DNA of 64,000 bases from Apophysomyces variabilis. Lineage: Eukaryota > Mucoromycota > Mucoromycetes > Mucorales > Mucoraceae. The notes beneath the pieces were generated by a model, which made no database searches, was not told where the DNA came from, and worked only from the letters and a program-made list of their open reading frames with translations. Location of the stretch: positions 186,001 to 250,000 of the forward strand of contig MZZL01000398.1 in assembly GCA_002749535.1 (NCBI GenBank), in the 5' to 3' direction. Every line of letters starts with the position of its first letter. Position 1 is the first letter of the stretch. Position numbers and translations under genes: made by a program. Below are positions 1 through 12,576 of the stretch, one piece after another.

Positions 1-847
1 CATAAGAGAAAGAGCAGTGTAACAATTTCAGTTGTCAATTGGTGAAGTCAGTTCGGCATGATGATCTTGTAACTAGTCTATTTTTAGATGAGCAACTCTG
101 ACTGGATAAACATTTGAACAAAGAAGTTTCAGGTCTTTTATGTATAGTCATTTGAGGAGGAAACTGAAAATGCATAAAAGCCAAGGCACAGGACAGCAGA
201 AAATGTTATAATCATTCGTAGGATCAGCTGCAAATGAACCAACAATTAATCTCTGGTCGACTCCAGCTACGAACTTTCTTCTAATAGTATCAGGTTATGG
301 TATTCAAGACCATGATTAACCTTCATGACTCTGACATTGTATTCAGATCATTGAGTTAGAGTACCGGTGCCTGTCTGAGATATAATTACCAAATCATTAA
401 CACATGAACTTGTCTGATTCATCCCTGCTGTATTATCTCACGATCGTAGTTCTTATCATATCTATTCAGATATGGAATATACCAAGTATTGTACTAAAGT
501 ATCAACCATATTTTAGCCTGGTTATCACTCTACTGTTGTCCATTCTATCAGAATTCGACAGAAGAGATGATTTCCCTCTGGATCTCACTCCGCTTGAGTC
601 TCAGGACTGAGGGAATACCCACTCGGTATTTCGCCAAATGCAACTGTGCAAAAAATTCGGTTCAAGAGTTAAAGCCACTTGGGCGATAGTATCGGTCACA
701 TCCCACATTCATTGTCCAGGTATTAATGGTTACCGGTGTGTATAGTTTTAATTTTAAAGTAAAAATGCATCTTATCCGGAGCTATGGGAATAAAAAAAAA
801 ATATACATGAAGTCTATTTGTACAGCAAAATAAAGTGTTTTAGAGGA
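1..847. other. intergenic, no gene seen
   Basis: No open frame here looks like protein. The longest one (404-610) is hydrophobic, has no neighbour in frame and no family resemblance. The last part must hold the 3' untranslated region of the minus-strand GCV2 gene, whose stop codon is at 848-850. The stretch is otherwise ordinary AT-rich spacer. Confidence 0.6.
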
Positions 848-3800
848 TTAATTTTCAAGGTACTCTTCAGGAGAAGGACAAGTGCAGATCAAGTTACGAT
901 CGCCATAAGCATCATCTACAGACCATGAGTTAGAAAAGATGAAGACGTTTAAGAATCCGATAATGACTTACCAACTCGAGATACCGATGGCCAGAACTTC
1001 TTCTGGCGAAGATGGGGCATGGGGAACGCTGCAATGTCTCTGCTATATGGCTTGTTCCAGTTGTCGTTCAGCAAAGCATGGATAGAATGGGGAGCGTTGA
1101 CCAGCATGTTATCCTCCTTAGGTAACTTTCCATCAATAACCTGCTGAATCTCGCGACGAATGGAAATCATAGCATCACAGAAGCGATCTAATTCAGCCTT
1201 GCTTTCACTTTCTGTAGGTTCAATCATCAAGGTATTAGCCACGGGCCAGGACATGGTGGGACTATGGAAACCGTAGTCCTGAAGACGCTTAGCCACATCA
1301 ATGGCTTCGATACCGTTGGGCACGAAGGGCCTGATGTCTACGATGAACTCGTGGCCGCACATGCCATTCTCATTGGTATAGAGGATTTCGTAATAAGGAG
1401 CCAATCGACTGGCCATGTAGTTGGCGTTCAGGAGCGCAGCCTTGGTAGCGCTTGTCAGTCCAGGACCACCCATCATTTTCACATAAGCCCAAGAGATAGG
1501 AAGAATGGAGGCTGAACCATAAGGAGCGGCCGATACAGGACCAATGGCATTCTCACCACCAACGGCCACGACGGGATGTCCCGGCAAGAAAGGCGACAAA
1601 TGGGACTTGCAGGCAATAGGGCCCATACCAGGTCCTCCACCGCCGTGAGGGATACAGAAGGTCTTGTGAAGGTTCATGTGGCAAACGTCTGCCCCGATCT
1701 CGGCCGGCTTGGTCAAGCCAATTTGAGCATTCAGGTTGGCACCGTCCATGTAGACCTGTCCTCCATAGCCATGCACGATCTTACAAGCTTCCGCCACGCC
1801 ATGTTCAAAGATACCAAAGGTTGAAGGATACGTAATCATGACCGCTGCCAGACGATCCTTATTCGCTTCCGCCTTAGCCTTCAAATCCGCCATATCCAAA
1901 TTTCCGTCATTATCACACTTTACAATCACCACGTCCATACCCGCCATGGCTGCCGATGCGGGGTTAGTTCCATGTGCAGAGATGGGAATCAGACAAACTG
2001 TGCGCTGAGGCTCACCCCGCGAGGCGTGATAGGCGCGAATGGCACGAAGTCCGGCATACTCTCCCTGAGCACCCGAGTTGGGTTGCAATGAAACGCCATC
2101 GAAACCAGTGATCTCCGCCAAATCATTTTCAAGCTCAGAAAGCATCTCCCTGTAACCCTCTGTTTGATCGACGGGTGCGAAGGGGTGAATGTTAGCGAAC
2201 TCGGGCCATGTCACTGGGATCATTTCCGTGGTGGCGTTCAACTTCATTGTGCAGCTGCCCAATGGAATCATCGAGTGTACCAACGAGAGATCTTTGGATT
2301 GTAAATGGTGGATATATCGAAGCATTTCGGTCTCGGAGTGATAAGAGTTGAACACAGGATTCTGAAGATAAGAAGATGTACGTCGGAGTTGCTCAGGGAA
2401 CTGAAGGCCGTTCAGTTCGGCCTCGTTCACCTCGCCAGCCTGGAAAACAGCGAGCAAATCAGACACGTCCTCCTTCGTCACCGTTTCATCCAATGTCAAT
2501 GATACAGTCTTGGCATCCAGTGTACGCAAGTTGATGCCCTTCTCAAGCGCTTTTTGAATAATAACAGATGAGTCGTCAACTTTGACTGCCAAGGTATCAA
2601 AGAAGAATCCATCGTTTTCAATCACAAGACCCGACTTTCGCAGACCATTAGCCAAAGCTCCCGTCAAAGCGTGAATGCGCAAGGCGATATCTTTAATACC
2701 CTATAGTCGATTACTTTGTTTAACATCGAACTTTTTCTCCTCACTTTTCAAAATTCATAGATAATTTACATACCTTAGGGCCATGGTAGATGGCGTACAT
2801 GGCTGACATATTGGCAAGGAGGGCCTGGGCTGTGCATATGTTGCTAGTTGCCTTCTCACGACGGATGTGCTGTTCTCTGGTTTGAAGGGCAAGACGATAG
2901 GCCAAATTTCCGGCTGCGTCTTTGGATACACCGACCAATCTACCTGGAATGCGGCGCTTATGTTCATCCTTACAAGCGAAGAAGGCGGCATGAGGACCAC
3001 CAAAACCTAAGGGGACACCAAAGCGTTGACTGTTGCCCAATGCAATATCAGCGCCAAATTCACCGGGTGCCTTCAGCACAGCGAGTGCCATCAAATCGGT
3101 GGCTACTGCAACTTGACCACCTGCAGCATGCACGGTAGCAGTCAAGGTTTCATAGTCTTGGACAGCGCCTCGCGTATTGGGATACTGATCGGTGGGTTTC
3201 ATTTTAGTTCAGGCCAGAGACTTCGGGATTGCATTCCAACTTACTTGTAAAAGTACGCCACATAGGTCCTTCTTCTCGTTGGCAAAGTCATATTTGAACA
3301 CGTCAGCCACTACGACCTGGATATCGAATGCTTCAGCACGGGTTTGAACGCATGAGATGGTCTGTGGATGGCAGTTCTCATCGACAACAAATATGTTCTT
3401 CTTACGGCGGGCTGCCTGCCAAGTCATCAACATGGCTTCGGCAGCAGCTGTACCTTCATCCAGCAAGGAGGCATTGGCAATTGGCAAACCGGTCAGGTCA
3501 GTTACCATGGTTTGAAAGTTTAGCAAGGACTCCAGACGTCCTTGGGATATTTCGGGTTGATAGGGAGTGTACTAAGTTGTTGCAATGTCAGCCGATCCGT
3601 GATTTGCATGCGGATCTTTTCTCATGTTTTACCTGTGTGTACCATGCTGGGTTCTCAAGGACATTGCGCAAGATAACGTTGGGTACTACTACATCGGTAT
3701 AACCTTGACCAATATAGGATCTGAGCACTTTGTTTTTGGATGCTATTTGTTTAAGACGTTTGAGAAGTTCACGCTCTGGAATGCCTTCCTTAAGAGCCAG

Positions 3801-4067
3801 TGCCTTTGGTGAACGGATAGCTGGTGGGATCGTCTTTGTCAATAATTCATTGATATCCTTGACGCCAACTTGTCTCAGCATATGATCAACATCACTGTTC
3901 TGAGGACCGATATGGCGACGAGGAAAGGTGTCCAAGGGAGCAAAGGCCTGCGCAGGTCTTGTAGTGTGTTGCCAGCGGACAGCAGATGCATGAAAGGTGG
4001 GTCTCACACGCGCATTCATAGCCACACGGGCAACATGCTTGGAACGATAAGCAATACGGGACAACAT
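848..4067 (-). CDS. GCV2: mitochondrial glycine dehydrogenase (P protein)
   Basis: This is the PLP-dependent P protein of the glycine cleavage system. It decarboxylates glycine and passes the aminomethyl group to lipoylated H protein in the mitochondrial matrix. Five exons (3633-4067, 3245-3571, 2774-3184, 972-2700, 848-915) give 989 residues, the usual eukaryotic size. The first ATG of the frame (4067) opens an Arg/Ser/Ala-rich presequence starting [11 protein letters not shown]. Next come the N-terminal family blocks (FPRRHIGP, then [20 protein letters not shown] across the first junction) and the C-terminal half with the PLP lysine in [16 protein letters not shown], near residue 736. The protein ends with a CxC tail in a 68-base last exon. 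Introns are 56-73 bases with GT-AG ends. Family and gene model are secure. Confidence 0.95.
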
Positions 4068-7000
4068 TAGCAATCCCGGAAACAAAGAGATAGGGGAGCA
4101 AAGATGAAGACGCAAAGTGTCTTTTAAAGGAGATTAGGTTGACAGCGATTGGGGCCTTTCAGCCATGGTCGGCCTGATCTACCTGCCATTACAGGAAGAC
4201 TTTGGGCCCGAGTCAATCCACTCTGTCAAAGCAGTCACGGATAAAAAAAAGATCAAAAAAAAAGACTGAATTTCAAATCAGTGTCTCTCCCAGTCAACCG
4301 GATTTGCAAAGATTTCATGCCATATTTAAGGATAATGCAACTCGAGATAAGTTGTCTTCTGGCCAAAATCAACAAACAGTAGTTAATCATGTATTTTGAT
4401 TTAAAACAGAGAAAAAGACGACGGATAAGTTTCAATGTGTCAGAACGAGCGAACCGATGCTGGAAAATATAGCTATTGGAATGTATTCAAAAAGAAAACC
4501 TTGTAACCTTGCTACAATTGCCAAAGGAATACCTATATAAGACAGGAAATTATATGCAGGAGTCAGTCATGCGTTACAGAACAGGCCCGCCCTGCCGATT
4601 TCCACTTCTATACCATATCATTTGACACTTTACGAGGTCAACTGAACGATCTTTGGAATTATTCATTCTCTACGATCCTACTTATTAGTACCGGCTTAAT
4701 AAAGAAGAGCAAAAAAGAACAAGTCCAGATAAAAGCGATAGGTAAATTTTGTGCTCCGTAGATCTCGGCATTGTATGTCAAGCTCAAAGCTTAAAAAACT
4801 ATATATAAGAGTAACATAAGCAGGCATGGTAAAAGAAGCAGTATTTGGAAGTTTGTGAAACAATTATTATCCTAGATCGCTTTAGTAAGGGCAAAATCTA
4901 CAAAGGTGTACTACACGCTGACAATAGTTAGCTAGAAGACATTTGCTGGAGAGAGATCACGGTCGTTGTAGTAAGCAAGCACAAGCGTTACGGCGATCAC
5001 CATGTTGACTTTGATCCATTGCAAGGCGAGGAGGAACGCAAATTAAATGACCTTTTTCTTACTCGCAGTTACGAATCAAACCATCTATTTATGGGACGAA
5101 GAAGAAACTATATATTTATTGCGACAATCATATTCGTGGTGTTAAAAAGCTGGTATTATTTAACATAGTATGCATCAGACAGGATTCCTTCCGTGAATGG
5201 CACAACGTACTACTTGATGTTGTCAGGTTTCGGATAATCTCTTGACCTTACCACGGTATCGGACAGGAATGTAGTTTACAGATCACGGCATGTTTTTATT
5301 ATACCTAAGGGTATATGTATGGAATACAAACAATGGCAATCAAACTGTTTGTAGCTGCACAGCTGCTTTTCGGAGACATGTGCCTGATTGTTATCCATAA
5401 CTTGGCGGGAATTCAAATCATATCAGGATCTTTTGATGTGGGGAAATCTCCGCCTGAAAAAAGTTTTCTTGCAATGACAAACTTTTTGCGAGACGATCTC
5501 CGTGATAACGACATGAAAAGCTCTAATTTATATAATTCAAGCAGTGGTACCTTTTATATGTTTTGTAATTCGACAGTTTAATAGAACAGCGTTCCCTGGT
5601 AGAATCTGGAATTTGAAACACCATTCTTCCTTTTCGTGACCTATTTAGGGCGGACTCGTAGATTTACGGAACGCAGTGGACCAATAGCGTCCGGCCGTCG
5701 GCATGGAACTGTATTGATTAGCAAATGTTTGCCTCTTTGGATAGAACACAGGTTCTTTTCCTGGGAGCAGCTACTCCATCATCTGTGGGAACCAAAATTA
5801 GCTGGGTGTCCCCTAAAGGTATGTAGAGGCGTTATGATTGGGCTTGCATCGCTTAATAGCAAGAGTAAATCCAATACAATAACACCAGTAAGGCTATCAT
5901 CCTGCTATGCAAGTGCTCCATCTTCAGAATAAGGATTGATTCTGGCTTATATTCATTAAATTCCATTCTTAAGCTAAACACGATGGATTTATAAACCGTA
6001 TTTAAAGCAGTGCGCAGCACTGCAGTTTGCAGATCTTTATGTTGACCGCAAGTGTTTCTATTCTTACCATATTCATAGATGTTATGATCGAGGCGAAGCC
6101 TACATTAAGCGGAAAACGGATAGTATAATATATTGTTCAACTTTGCAGTCAATACCATCTCAAATAAACGCTTCACAACTACTTAACGAAAAAGGCCACC
6201 CATTTTGGGTTGGGAATTCGTCTCTTCGATAAAACTTTTCAATGTAGCACTTCAGGACGAAGACATACCAACTTCCTTATATGCTCTTTGCTAACCTTTA
6301 CGCACTTAGTGCTTCTACAAAGAACTAAAGAGGAGGGCTAAATTGCGCACAGACTTTTTCTTAGCGTTAACAGTTTGTTAACACCGCCAAGCCATGTGTT
6401 ACATCCTTTTATTCGTCCCTGGCTAGCATGCTTTCAATGCATGACAGTACAAGTTGTAATTAGAAGCCCTGAACAAGACCTGCCGTCTGTTCAATCAGAT
6501 CTATGCTGTTAGCACGCTATACGTCCGCTTCTTGAAGTTGACAATGTTTGCCTGAGAAAAATTTTGTCTGTGGTTATGGCGGCTCTTTTACTTCTGAAAG
6601 CGTTTTCAGGGATAAGCGAGCACGGAGTGTAAAGACGTCTCGAAATCTACTGTTATAAACACCTATTTATTCCATGTCTTTACAGCTTGTAGCTATAATA
6701 AGGTACGTTGCAGTCGCTATGTCCTTATATATTCCGGAGAGACAAGACATGACTCTAGTAACCAACTGCGCGCAAGGAATATTTAGCAGCGATTACTGAA
6801 AGCTAAGGAGCCCCTGTCTTGTACCTGTATTTAGCAACCAAGGCGGGTTCCATTTACGGGAGATCTATCCGATAGGCTTAGATGAAACGCGCATATCAAG
6901 TGGCACCTGGGAAAGAACTACGCTATATACTATTTACCGCGAAACTAAATATATCCGATGCAGTTTTTAATTTCTGTTCGTTATATCGCTGCCTTCGTTT

Positions 7001-8043
7001 TAGCCATAATAAGGGTTCACTCGATCTTTAGCGGCGGACAGAGTCCCTACTTACCGACAATGACTGATGCGTCGCCGAGAACTACGTTGCATTCTGTATT
7101 TCCAACCTCGACGAATGACTGTAGGACCAACCTACTCTAGGTAGTGTTTGTAGGACGATTGTCGGCTGTCTCTCGGAAAAGCTTAAATTGATACCTGCGT
7201 ATACAGTGTTCAGTCATCCGATTGGTAGTCTTCACTGGTTTGCTATTTACGGCAAGAACCTAGCTACTATATTCAGACTTCGTTTGTATCATAGTCAAGA
7301 GAATCAGTTATGAGACATTAAGACACCATGGCCCAAACTATATGAATTTTGCATTTTGGCTTGGTACCCTTCAAGAAGCAAGACTGATATGCACCTCGTT
7401 TTAAAAACCAGAGTGATACTGTTTCGGCAAACAAGACAGAGAAGAAAGCTTCTGGCAGATAATGGCAGGGATATAGCGCTCTGCACAGAAAATGGGATCA
7501 AAGAATGAGAAGGAAATGCTCTCTTCGTTTCGATAGTCCTTGCTATCAAAACCAAAGATTATGCTCTGCATAGATATTATTTTTGATAGGAAGGTGATCT
7601 TCATATAACATACGCTATAAGAACATGTATCCGACATAAAGTAAACGCAGTATTTCTCTCCTGGAAACGGGCTGCGCACAAAGTAGAAGCTAATTTTGAT
7701 ATCCAAGCTAAGAAAAAGAATCTTCGTCTAATATGCTCTTTTCGTCAGCCAATGTTAACTTCAATTTTTAATTGATCCGAAATTTATCCTATTCATCAAT
7801 GCGAACGATTATCCGAAATGCCGTTATTTCCATTGTCAAATATGTATATGCTGCTGCGACAATGCCGCATTTGACAATCCGTCAAACCATATATCTGCGT
7901 TATCCGAGAACAATTCAACTTGCTGATACAGAATTTGTTTGCGCGCCGTCCACATGCTGGGTATCGAGATTCTTCATAGATTCGTGAGTAAATCCGAGTT
8001 CATCTAATTTGGTCATGGCTATATTTAAACGCTAACATGCCTT
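4068..8043. other. gene-poor stretch of about 4 kb
   Basis: I see no gene I can support. The start must include the GCV2 promoter and the end the 3' region of IML2. Open frames at 5315-5581, 5636-5932 and 7401-7706 have no recognisable domain and no plausible splice partners. A 38-codon minus-strand run at about 4937-5050 reads as a hydrophobic stretch with a short polar tail (ending NDRDLSPANVF then a stop), but a stop codon lies just upstream. The block may be old repeat DNA that has lost its signature. Confidence 0.5.
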
Positions 8044-10763
8044 TTAGTCCAAGTATTTGTTTTGCTCGAAGAAGCGTACCACAGCCAGACGATATTCGAA
8101 ATCGTATTTGCTATACTTTAACGCAGTTTCCCAGAACATCCGACTGCGAGCCTTATTTTCCAGGCCCCAGGATGTTACTCCGGCTTCCCTGTAAACAATG
8201 TTAAAAGAGGGCAATAAGTTAAATGTAAGCCTCACCAGAACGCAAATGGGACAATCCATTTATCCACAGTGATACGCTCCTTGTGATCAATAATCCAGTT
8301 CAAGTGAATGATCGTATCTCTGAAACGACCCATTGCATTTAGAAGAGATGCCTTGATCAGTAACAATGCACCACGCTGGTCGAAGTATTGCGGTGGTGGG
8401 GTATCTGGAAGCAACTCCCGCGTACGGATACTGTACTCTTGCTTTTCGGCCTCCACTATGCAACCTAATGCACGATCCACCAGCTCCAAACTCTGCTCTA
8501 ATAGGCCATTGTCCATAAATTCGAAAGAATTGCCTAAGCAAAGGTATTCCAAGGCACATAATGTCATATCGATATCCTGGAATCCACTGGCTTCTAACAG
8601 TGTCACTTTCCGCAGCATATACTGTTCCATCATGGCTGTACTTGCATTCTTGGCACCAACGAGTTGTGGAACGTCGGCGTAGGCTAGAATGGCCTCTGTC
8701 CGCTGACCAACCATGTCTAGACAAATACCGTAGAGATACCGGAAAATCGCAGGAGACCAGTAGCGCTCCTTATAAAGCATATCAAAGACCTTGGCCGCTT
8801 CTTCCCACTCATGTTGCATCATGTAGTTTAGACCCATTTCGTAACTGCAAAGATGCAGCACCTCCACCTCCGCCCACTCGTTTTTGCTGATTTCGATAGC
8901 GTACAGAAAAGACTGCGTTGATAACGCTAAATTTCGAGCTAGACGAGACGTCCTGCCAGCAAAGTATAAAAAGAACGCGGAGTTCGGGTATGTTCGTTGA
9001 GCATCCAAAAGAGTCTAGATAGATTAGTAGCCGAATTCTATAACAAGGCCCTTACTTCTATAGCCGGTTGTGTATATTCGTTCCCCAAGATTTGAGGACA
9101 GATAGATGTCAAGACAGTATAGTATGCAAGAAGCCTATTTTTAATTTGTCAGCATACTCTACCAACAAAGAAGCTTAGTACATCAATGACGCCATAGGAG
9201 ACCGGATTCGTTTCTCTTCCAAGCACAGTTTTAACAATGCAAACCCGAGATGTTTATCGGCTTTCCAGCCAAACGCAGATACAACCCGGAGAATCTTTTG
9301 TGGAAGCGATGATAAAACGAGATGAACCGCACCAATCCTATTCAATAAGCTCTCAGCATCACATATTCTGTATCGCACGTTCCTACCCAAATTGAATACC
9401 AGATATAGTCTCACGATCGATAAAATCGTTGTAGACCTGCCCCATGCGTTTATACTCTTGCCACACAAGACTGTAACTTGTATACGCTGGTGTGATAAGG
9501 TTAAATGGGTATGGTAGAAAAATATAGATATTTTACCTCGTCTCAAATTGATACCACATTTAATGTATCCCATCACATTTTCTTGAAGTAACTGCAAAAT
9601 GGCAATCTGTAAACAGCACTCTGCCTTTGCTACATGTGCGCGCAGGATACCGTTGGGAACAAAGGAAATCTTATGTTGTTCAACGTCTTTCTGAGTGGCA
9701 GGCTTAGGACTTGCGGGCAACCCAGTACCCCTGGCATACTTAATGTAGTTATAATAAGAAGTAAAATATTGCACAACTGAGTCGCCGACGGATTTCTTTG
9801 TGGCAGTGTCTATTTGTGCAGTGGTCAAACCATAGGTAGTGGTTAGCACCTCAATCGCATTTGTGGTTGCCTGCTCGCTAGTAGTCTACGTTGCGTCAGT
9901 TATGGGTCAAATTGTAAAGATATTTTACCATGACAGCTGTAAATATACATAGATCACGTTAATTTCTTTTTATCAATCCGCAATCTCTATAAGTTACCTT
10001 TCAGGAACGCCATGGATCCGAGACCTAATGCATGCAAAGGATCTCTAATACGGAACAATAATGATAAGATACAGTCAGACAAACCTAGAATGCCGCTCCT
10101 CACCTGTGTGCCTCAGTTTCAAATAGCCGTTTAGCTTTCATAAACCGATTATTGAAAAGATGATGGATGGCCCGAAGAACAGGCTCATCTACGCAGGACA
10201 ATGAATTTCTCCCAAAGATATCTGTTGGATATCTCACCTGCTCGCTCTTGTTCCCGAGGAGATAGCGTGTTAGGTGTCACTTCTTTGAAATCAATGGTGT
10301 TTAATGCGATCAAATTGGCACTGTAGTTTTCCATCTCAGTCAAGTCTTCACCATGCCCAGCAAGTTCCATTGTTACTCTTGCTGGCGGGAGGCCTGGAGT
10401 AGGAGGAGTGAAAGTGTCTTGTGTATCAGTTGTTCCGCAGAGAGCGGGTTCCTCGTTGGTCTTCTGTTCCTCGTCGTGAGCAGGTCCTGATCTGACCGAC
10501 GTATCAGGTGTGGCAGATGCAAGTTCGTCATCTGAGGAAGAAAGTGCATCGCAGCGAAGATCCTCTGCATTTCCAGTTTGTACTGTCAGAGGCTGCTTTA
10601 CTTCGTTTTCTTTCACGGTGTTTTGCAGTGCAACAATGACCAAGCCGAGCTCGCGAGCGGGAGACCTCTCGTCTTCACTAGTTTCGCTGCCGGTAGAATC
10701 ATCGGGATGGTGCGATATTTTCAGTTTTGTCGCTTTTTGTTCCAATTCTTGGGCTTGTTCCAT
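8044..10763 (-). CDS. IML2: IML2/TTC39 family TPR protein
   Basis: This belongs to the family of yeast Iml2 (inclusion-body clearance, lipid-droplet linked) and animal TTC39, which are soluble TPR-rich proteins. Ten exons (10238-10763, 10104-10188, 9998-10044, 9929-9936, 9537-9885, 9387-9486, 9182-9337, 9056-9134, 8236-9014, 8044-8188) give 757 residues. About 170 residues of acidic, Ser/Thr-rich, probably disordered sequence come first. Family blocks follow: HALGLGSMAFLKAVM, AECCLQIAILQLLQENVMG, HLVLSSLPQKILR, AFGWKADKHLGFALLKLCL, RIRSPMASLML and YPNSAFFLYFAGR. The fourth exon has only 8 bases, CTGTCATG, between proper splice sites. Without it the frame hits a stop, and with it the sequence reads through KAVMTT as the family expects. 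The start is the first ATG in frame. Family assignment is strong, but the molecular role is poorly known even in yeast. Confidence 0.9.
9929..9936 (-). other. IML2: 8-base microexon of the IML2 gene
   Basis: On the minus strand the sequence reads ...tatttacag / CTGTCATG / gtaaaatat. The exon upstream ends in phase 1 (AAA G) and the exon downstream begins ACT ACT AGC. Joining those two directly gives an immediate stop. Adding the 8 bases gives GCT GTC ATG ACT ACT and restores the conserved family reading. The total coding length (2,274 bases) is a multiple of three only with this exon included. Confidence 0.8.
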
Positions 10764-11543
10764 CCTGGATGAGTCAAGATTGATTGCAGGAAAATACGAA
10801 AAATGGTCTATTTTAGATAGTTTGGTGAAACTAGGACTGGTTTCCTGGGATACGATAGGATAGCATACTCCGTGCCACCGATGTCTGTCGGTGCCGCCAA
10901 CGCCATTTAAGTTGTTTGTTGTTTGAATATGCTTGTTAGCATCATATTCACGAACAATATGTATACACTATCTAAGTCTATCCACATTCCCTCGTTTCCC
11001 AGGCCCTCCAGCTTCCCCACCCCGCCGGGGCATCCCGAAAAATCATCGGGGATAATTTATCGATCCAAGCGAGACGAAATCGAGGTCAAAAGCCTACAGA
11101 ATAACTTAATCCCTTTCCAATGCGTAGCAACAGAGGTGAAACATAAGCACAAGAACGTAACTACATCAATATGGAAAGAACAGCATCCGATGGCCGCCAC
11201 GTGGCCATTTTACCAGCGTACCTGGCAGGCTGTAACACTCCTTGCCGAGATTACTTCTTTTCTGCTGCGGACCAAATCGGGAACGTATGACTGGCGGCAA
11301 AGCCAATCAAAACTCCGTGCAAATTTCATGATCCGGGCGGCGCGATACGCCACCACAATGTTCTGTTTTTGGCTGTGGCTCCCTCCTCCACACATATCCT
11401 TCCCTCCGATCGCTGCTGCTCAGGATGCTGCGTAAAAAAACTGGCAGTGGCAAAGCAAGTATTAACAATATAAATAGATGTAATGCTCCAAACTTCCGCT
11501 GTCTTACTACTTCTTTTTATTACCAAGATAAACCAATACAACA
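10764..11543. other. divergent promoter region, IML2 and WWE gene
   Basis: This holds the 5' flanks of two divergently transcribed genes. A 170-codon plus-strand open frame (10923-11435) has no family resemblance and an unnatural composition, and I take it as chance. A TATA-like TATAAATA lies at 11469-11476, about 70 bases before the WWE gene's ATG. Confidence 0.5.
11469..11476 (+). promoter_or_regulatory. TATA-like box before the WWE gene
   Basis: TATAAATA stands 68 bases upstream of the ATG at 11544. This spacing suits a TATA box with a short leader. It is the main support, besides the domain, that the tiny downstream frame is transcribed. Confidence 0.4.
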
Positions 11544-11750
11544 ATGGCATACCAGTGGGTCTACGCTTCCGGTGCTGTTTGGGTTCCTTTTGATCCAAAA
11601 TCCCAAGAACAAATCGAAGATATCTGGCGCCTTCACACAGCCTCCTACATGTACATTGGTTCCTTCCGGGCGGAAGCATACGTTAACGGTCCTGGTCTAT
11701 ACGTTCATTATTCTGGAAACAGTATGCCCATTGCCAGACGATGCATCTAA
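11544..11750 (+). CDS. small stand-alone WWE-domain protein
   Basis: This is a single-exon frame of 68 codons from an ATG in good context (ACAATGGC). The whole protein fits one WWE domain. It starts with YQWVYASGAVWVPFD (first tryptophan, then the WVPF core), goes on to the IE pair (EQIEDIW), a G-containing strand (GPGLYVHY) and a closing PIARR, which matches the usual R-P-I-R-R end. WWE domains bind iso-ADP-ribose within poly(ADP-ribose) and usually sit beside ubiquitin-ligase or PARP domains. Here there is no partner domain and no splice site that obviously adds one. The role is inferred from the fold only. It could be a remnant exon of a larger gene, but the TATA-like box and clean ATG and stop argue for a real small gene. 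Confidence 0.5.
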   Translation: MAYQWVYASGAVWVPFDPKSQEQIEDIWRLHTASYMYIGSFRAEAYVNGPGLYVHYSGNSMPIARRCI

Positions 11751-12294
11751 AGATGTTAATTTCATCATATCATTCACATAATTCCATTGCACTCTATATC
11801 ATCAATGCACAAACACTTTCTTTTGTTTTTCTTTTTCACACTTTTCACTCTCTTGCACATATTTGCTTTCCCTTATTATATTGTTTTCTTGTCCAAATGA
11901 ATTCCTTTTTGTATATGTCAACTTACTATGCTTTCCCCTGTTGCAACATTATAAACTTATGCAAAACTCATGTCGAATAAATATGCATTTCTGTCCTATC
12001 CAACCAATATCTATGCCATTTTAACAATAAAACTTCCGATACTTATTGCTAAGATTTACCGCAGTTGAACATACATAGTTAAGTAGCGCAATGACCAAGA
12101 GCTACTAAGATCGGCTACAGTATAACAAAGTCAATAGGATCGTTTAATTCTAGTTGGTTGTGCTGACAAAACTACTGAAGAGAGACTATAAATAGATAAG
12201 TTGCAAGATAACGTGCTGGTTACACTGCTGTAAATTCCCAGAATACCGAGATAGGGCTGGATATGTCACCATTTACACACAGAATAAACCCAGA
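11751..12294. other. intergenic, AT-rich
   Basis: This is the 3' flank of the WWE gene, rich in T/C runs (11800-11960). I see no gene, RNA or repeat. Confidence 0.5.
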
Positions 12295-12576
12295 TCATGG
12301 TCTCTTCGGCATGAACGACACCTCTTTTCTTTTAGCATATACGTATACCGTTCCCGGATAGATTTTTGCTCTTGGCAAGGTCTTTGTTTGATAAGAAACC
12401 TCAATCAAACCTTCGTAGTTCCATATTTCACAAGGCATGCTACAACAAATAGGCTTATACAAAACACCATCTGTCATTTTCAATCTAACACAGTTGTAGC
12501 CTAATTTTTGCAGTGTTTCATTACCGCTTGTTTTAATTGAGGGTAATAGCCCTTCAATTCCTCCTGATCAGTGACC
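12295..12576 (-). pseudogene. WWE-like fragment, gene structure unresolved
   Basis: A 93-codon minus-strand frame open from a TGA at about 12575 ends with a stretch that follows the second half of a WWE domain: IWNYEGLIEVSYQ (W, Y, then I-E-x-x-Y), a GTVYVYA strand and a basic end MPKRP. This resembles the WWE gene 500 bases away and on the opposite strand. The part before it has no clear domain. An alternative frame (VTDQEELKGYYPQLKQAV then a stop) is also protein-like. No start codon or splice model satisfied me, so it may be a decayed paralogue or the last exon of a gene I cannot assemble. Confidence 0.3.

Noticed and set aside
1264..3702. Several plus-strand open frames of 60-124 codons opposite GCV2
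   Set aside because: They are antisense shadows of a highly conserved coding sequence and show no family of their own.
4068..4115. A longer GCV2 N-terminus beginning MRLHLCSP
   Set aside because: That codon is TTG. The first ATG of the frame is at 4067 and opens a good mitochondrial presequence.
10923..11435. A 170-codon plus-strand open frame as a gene
   Set aside because: No domain, no splice partners, odd composition, and it covers the shared promoter region.
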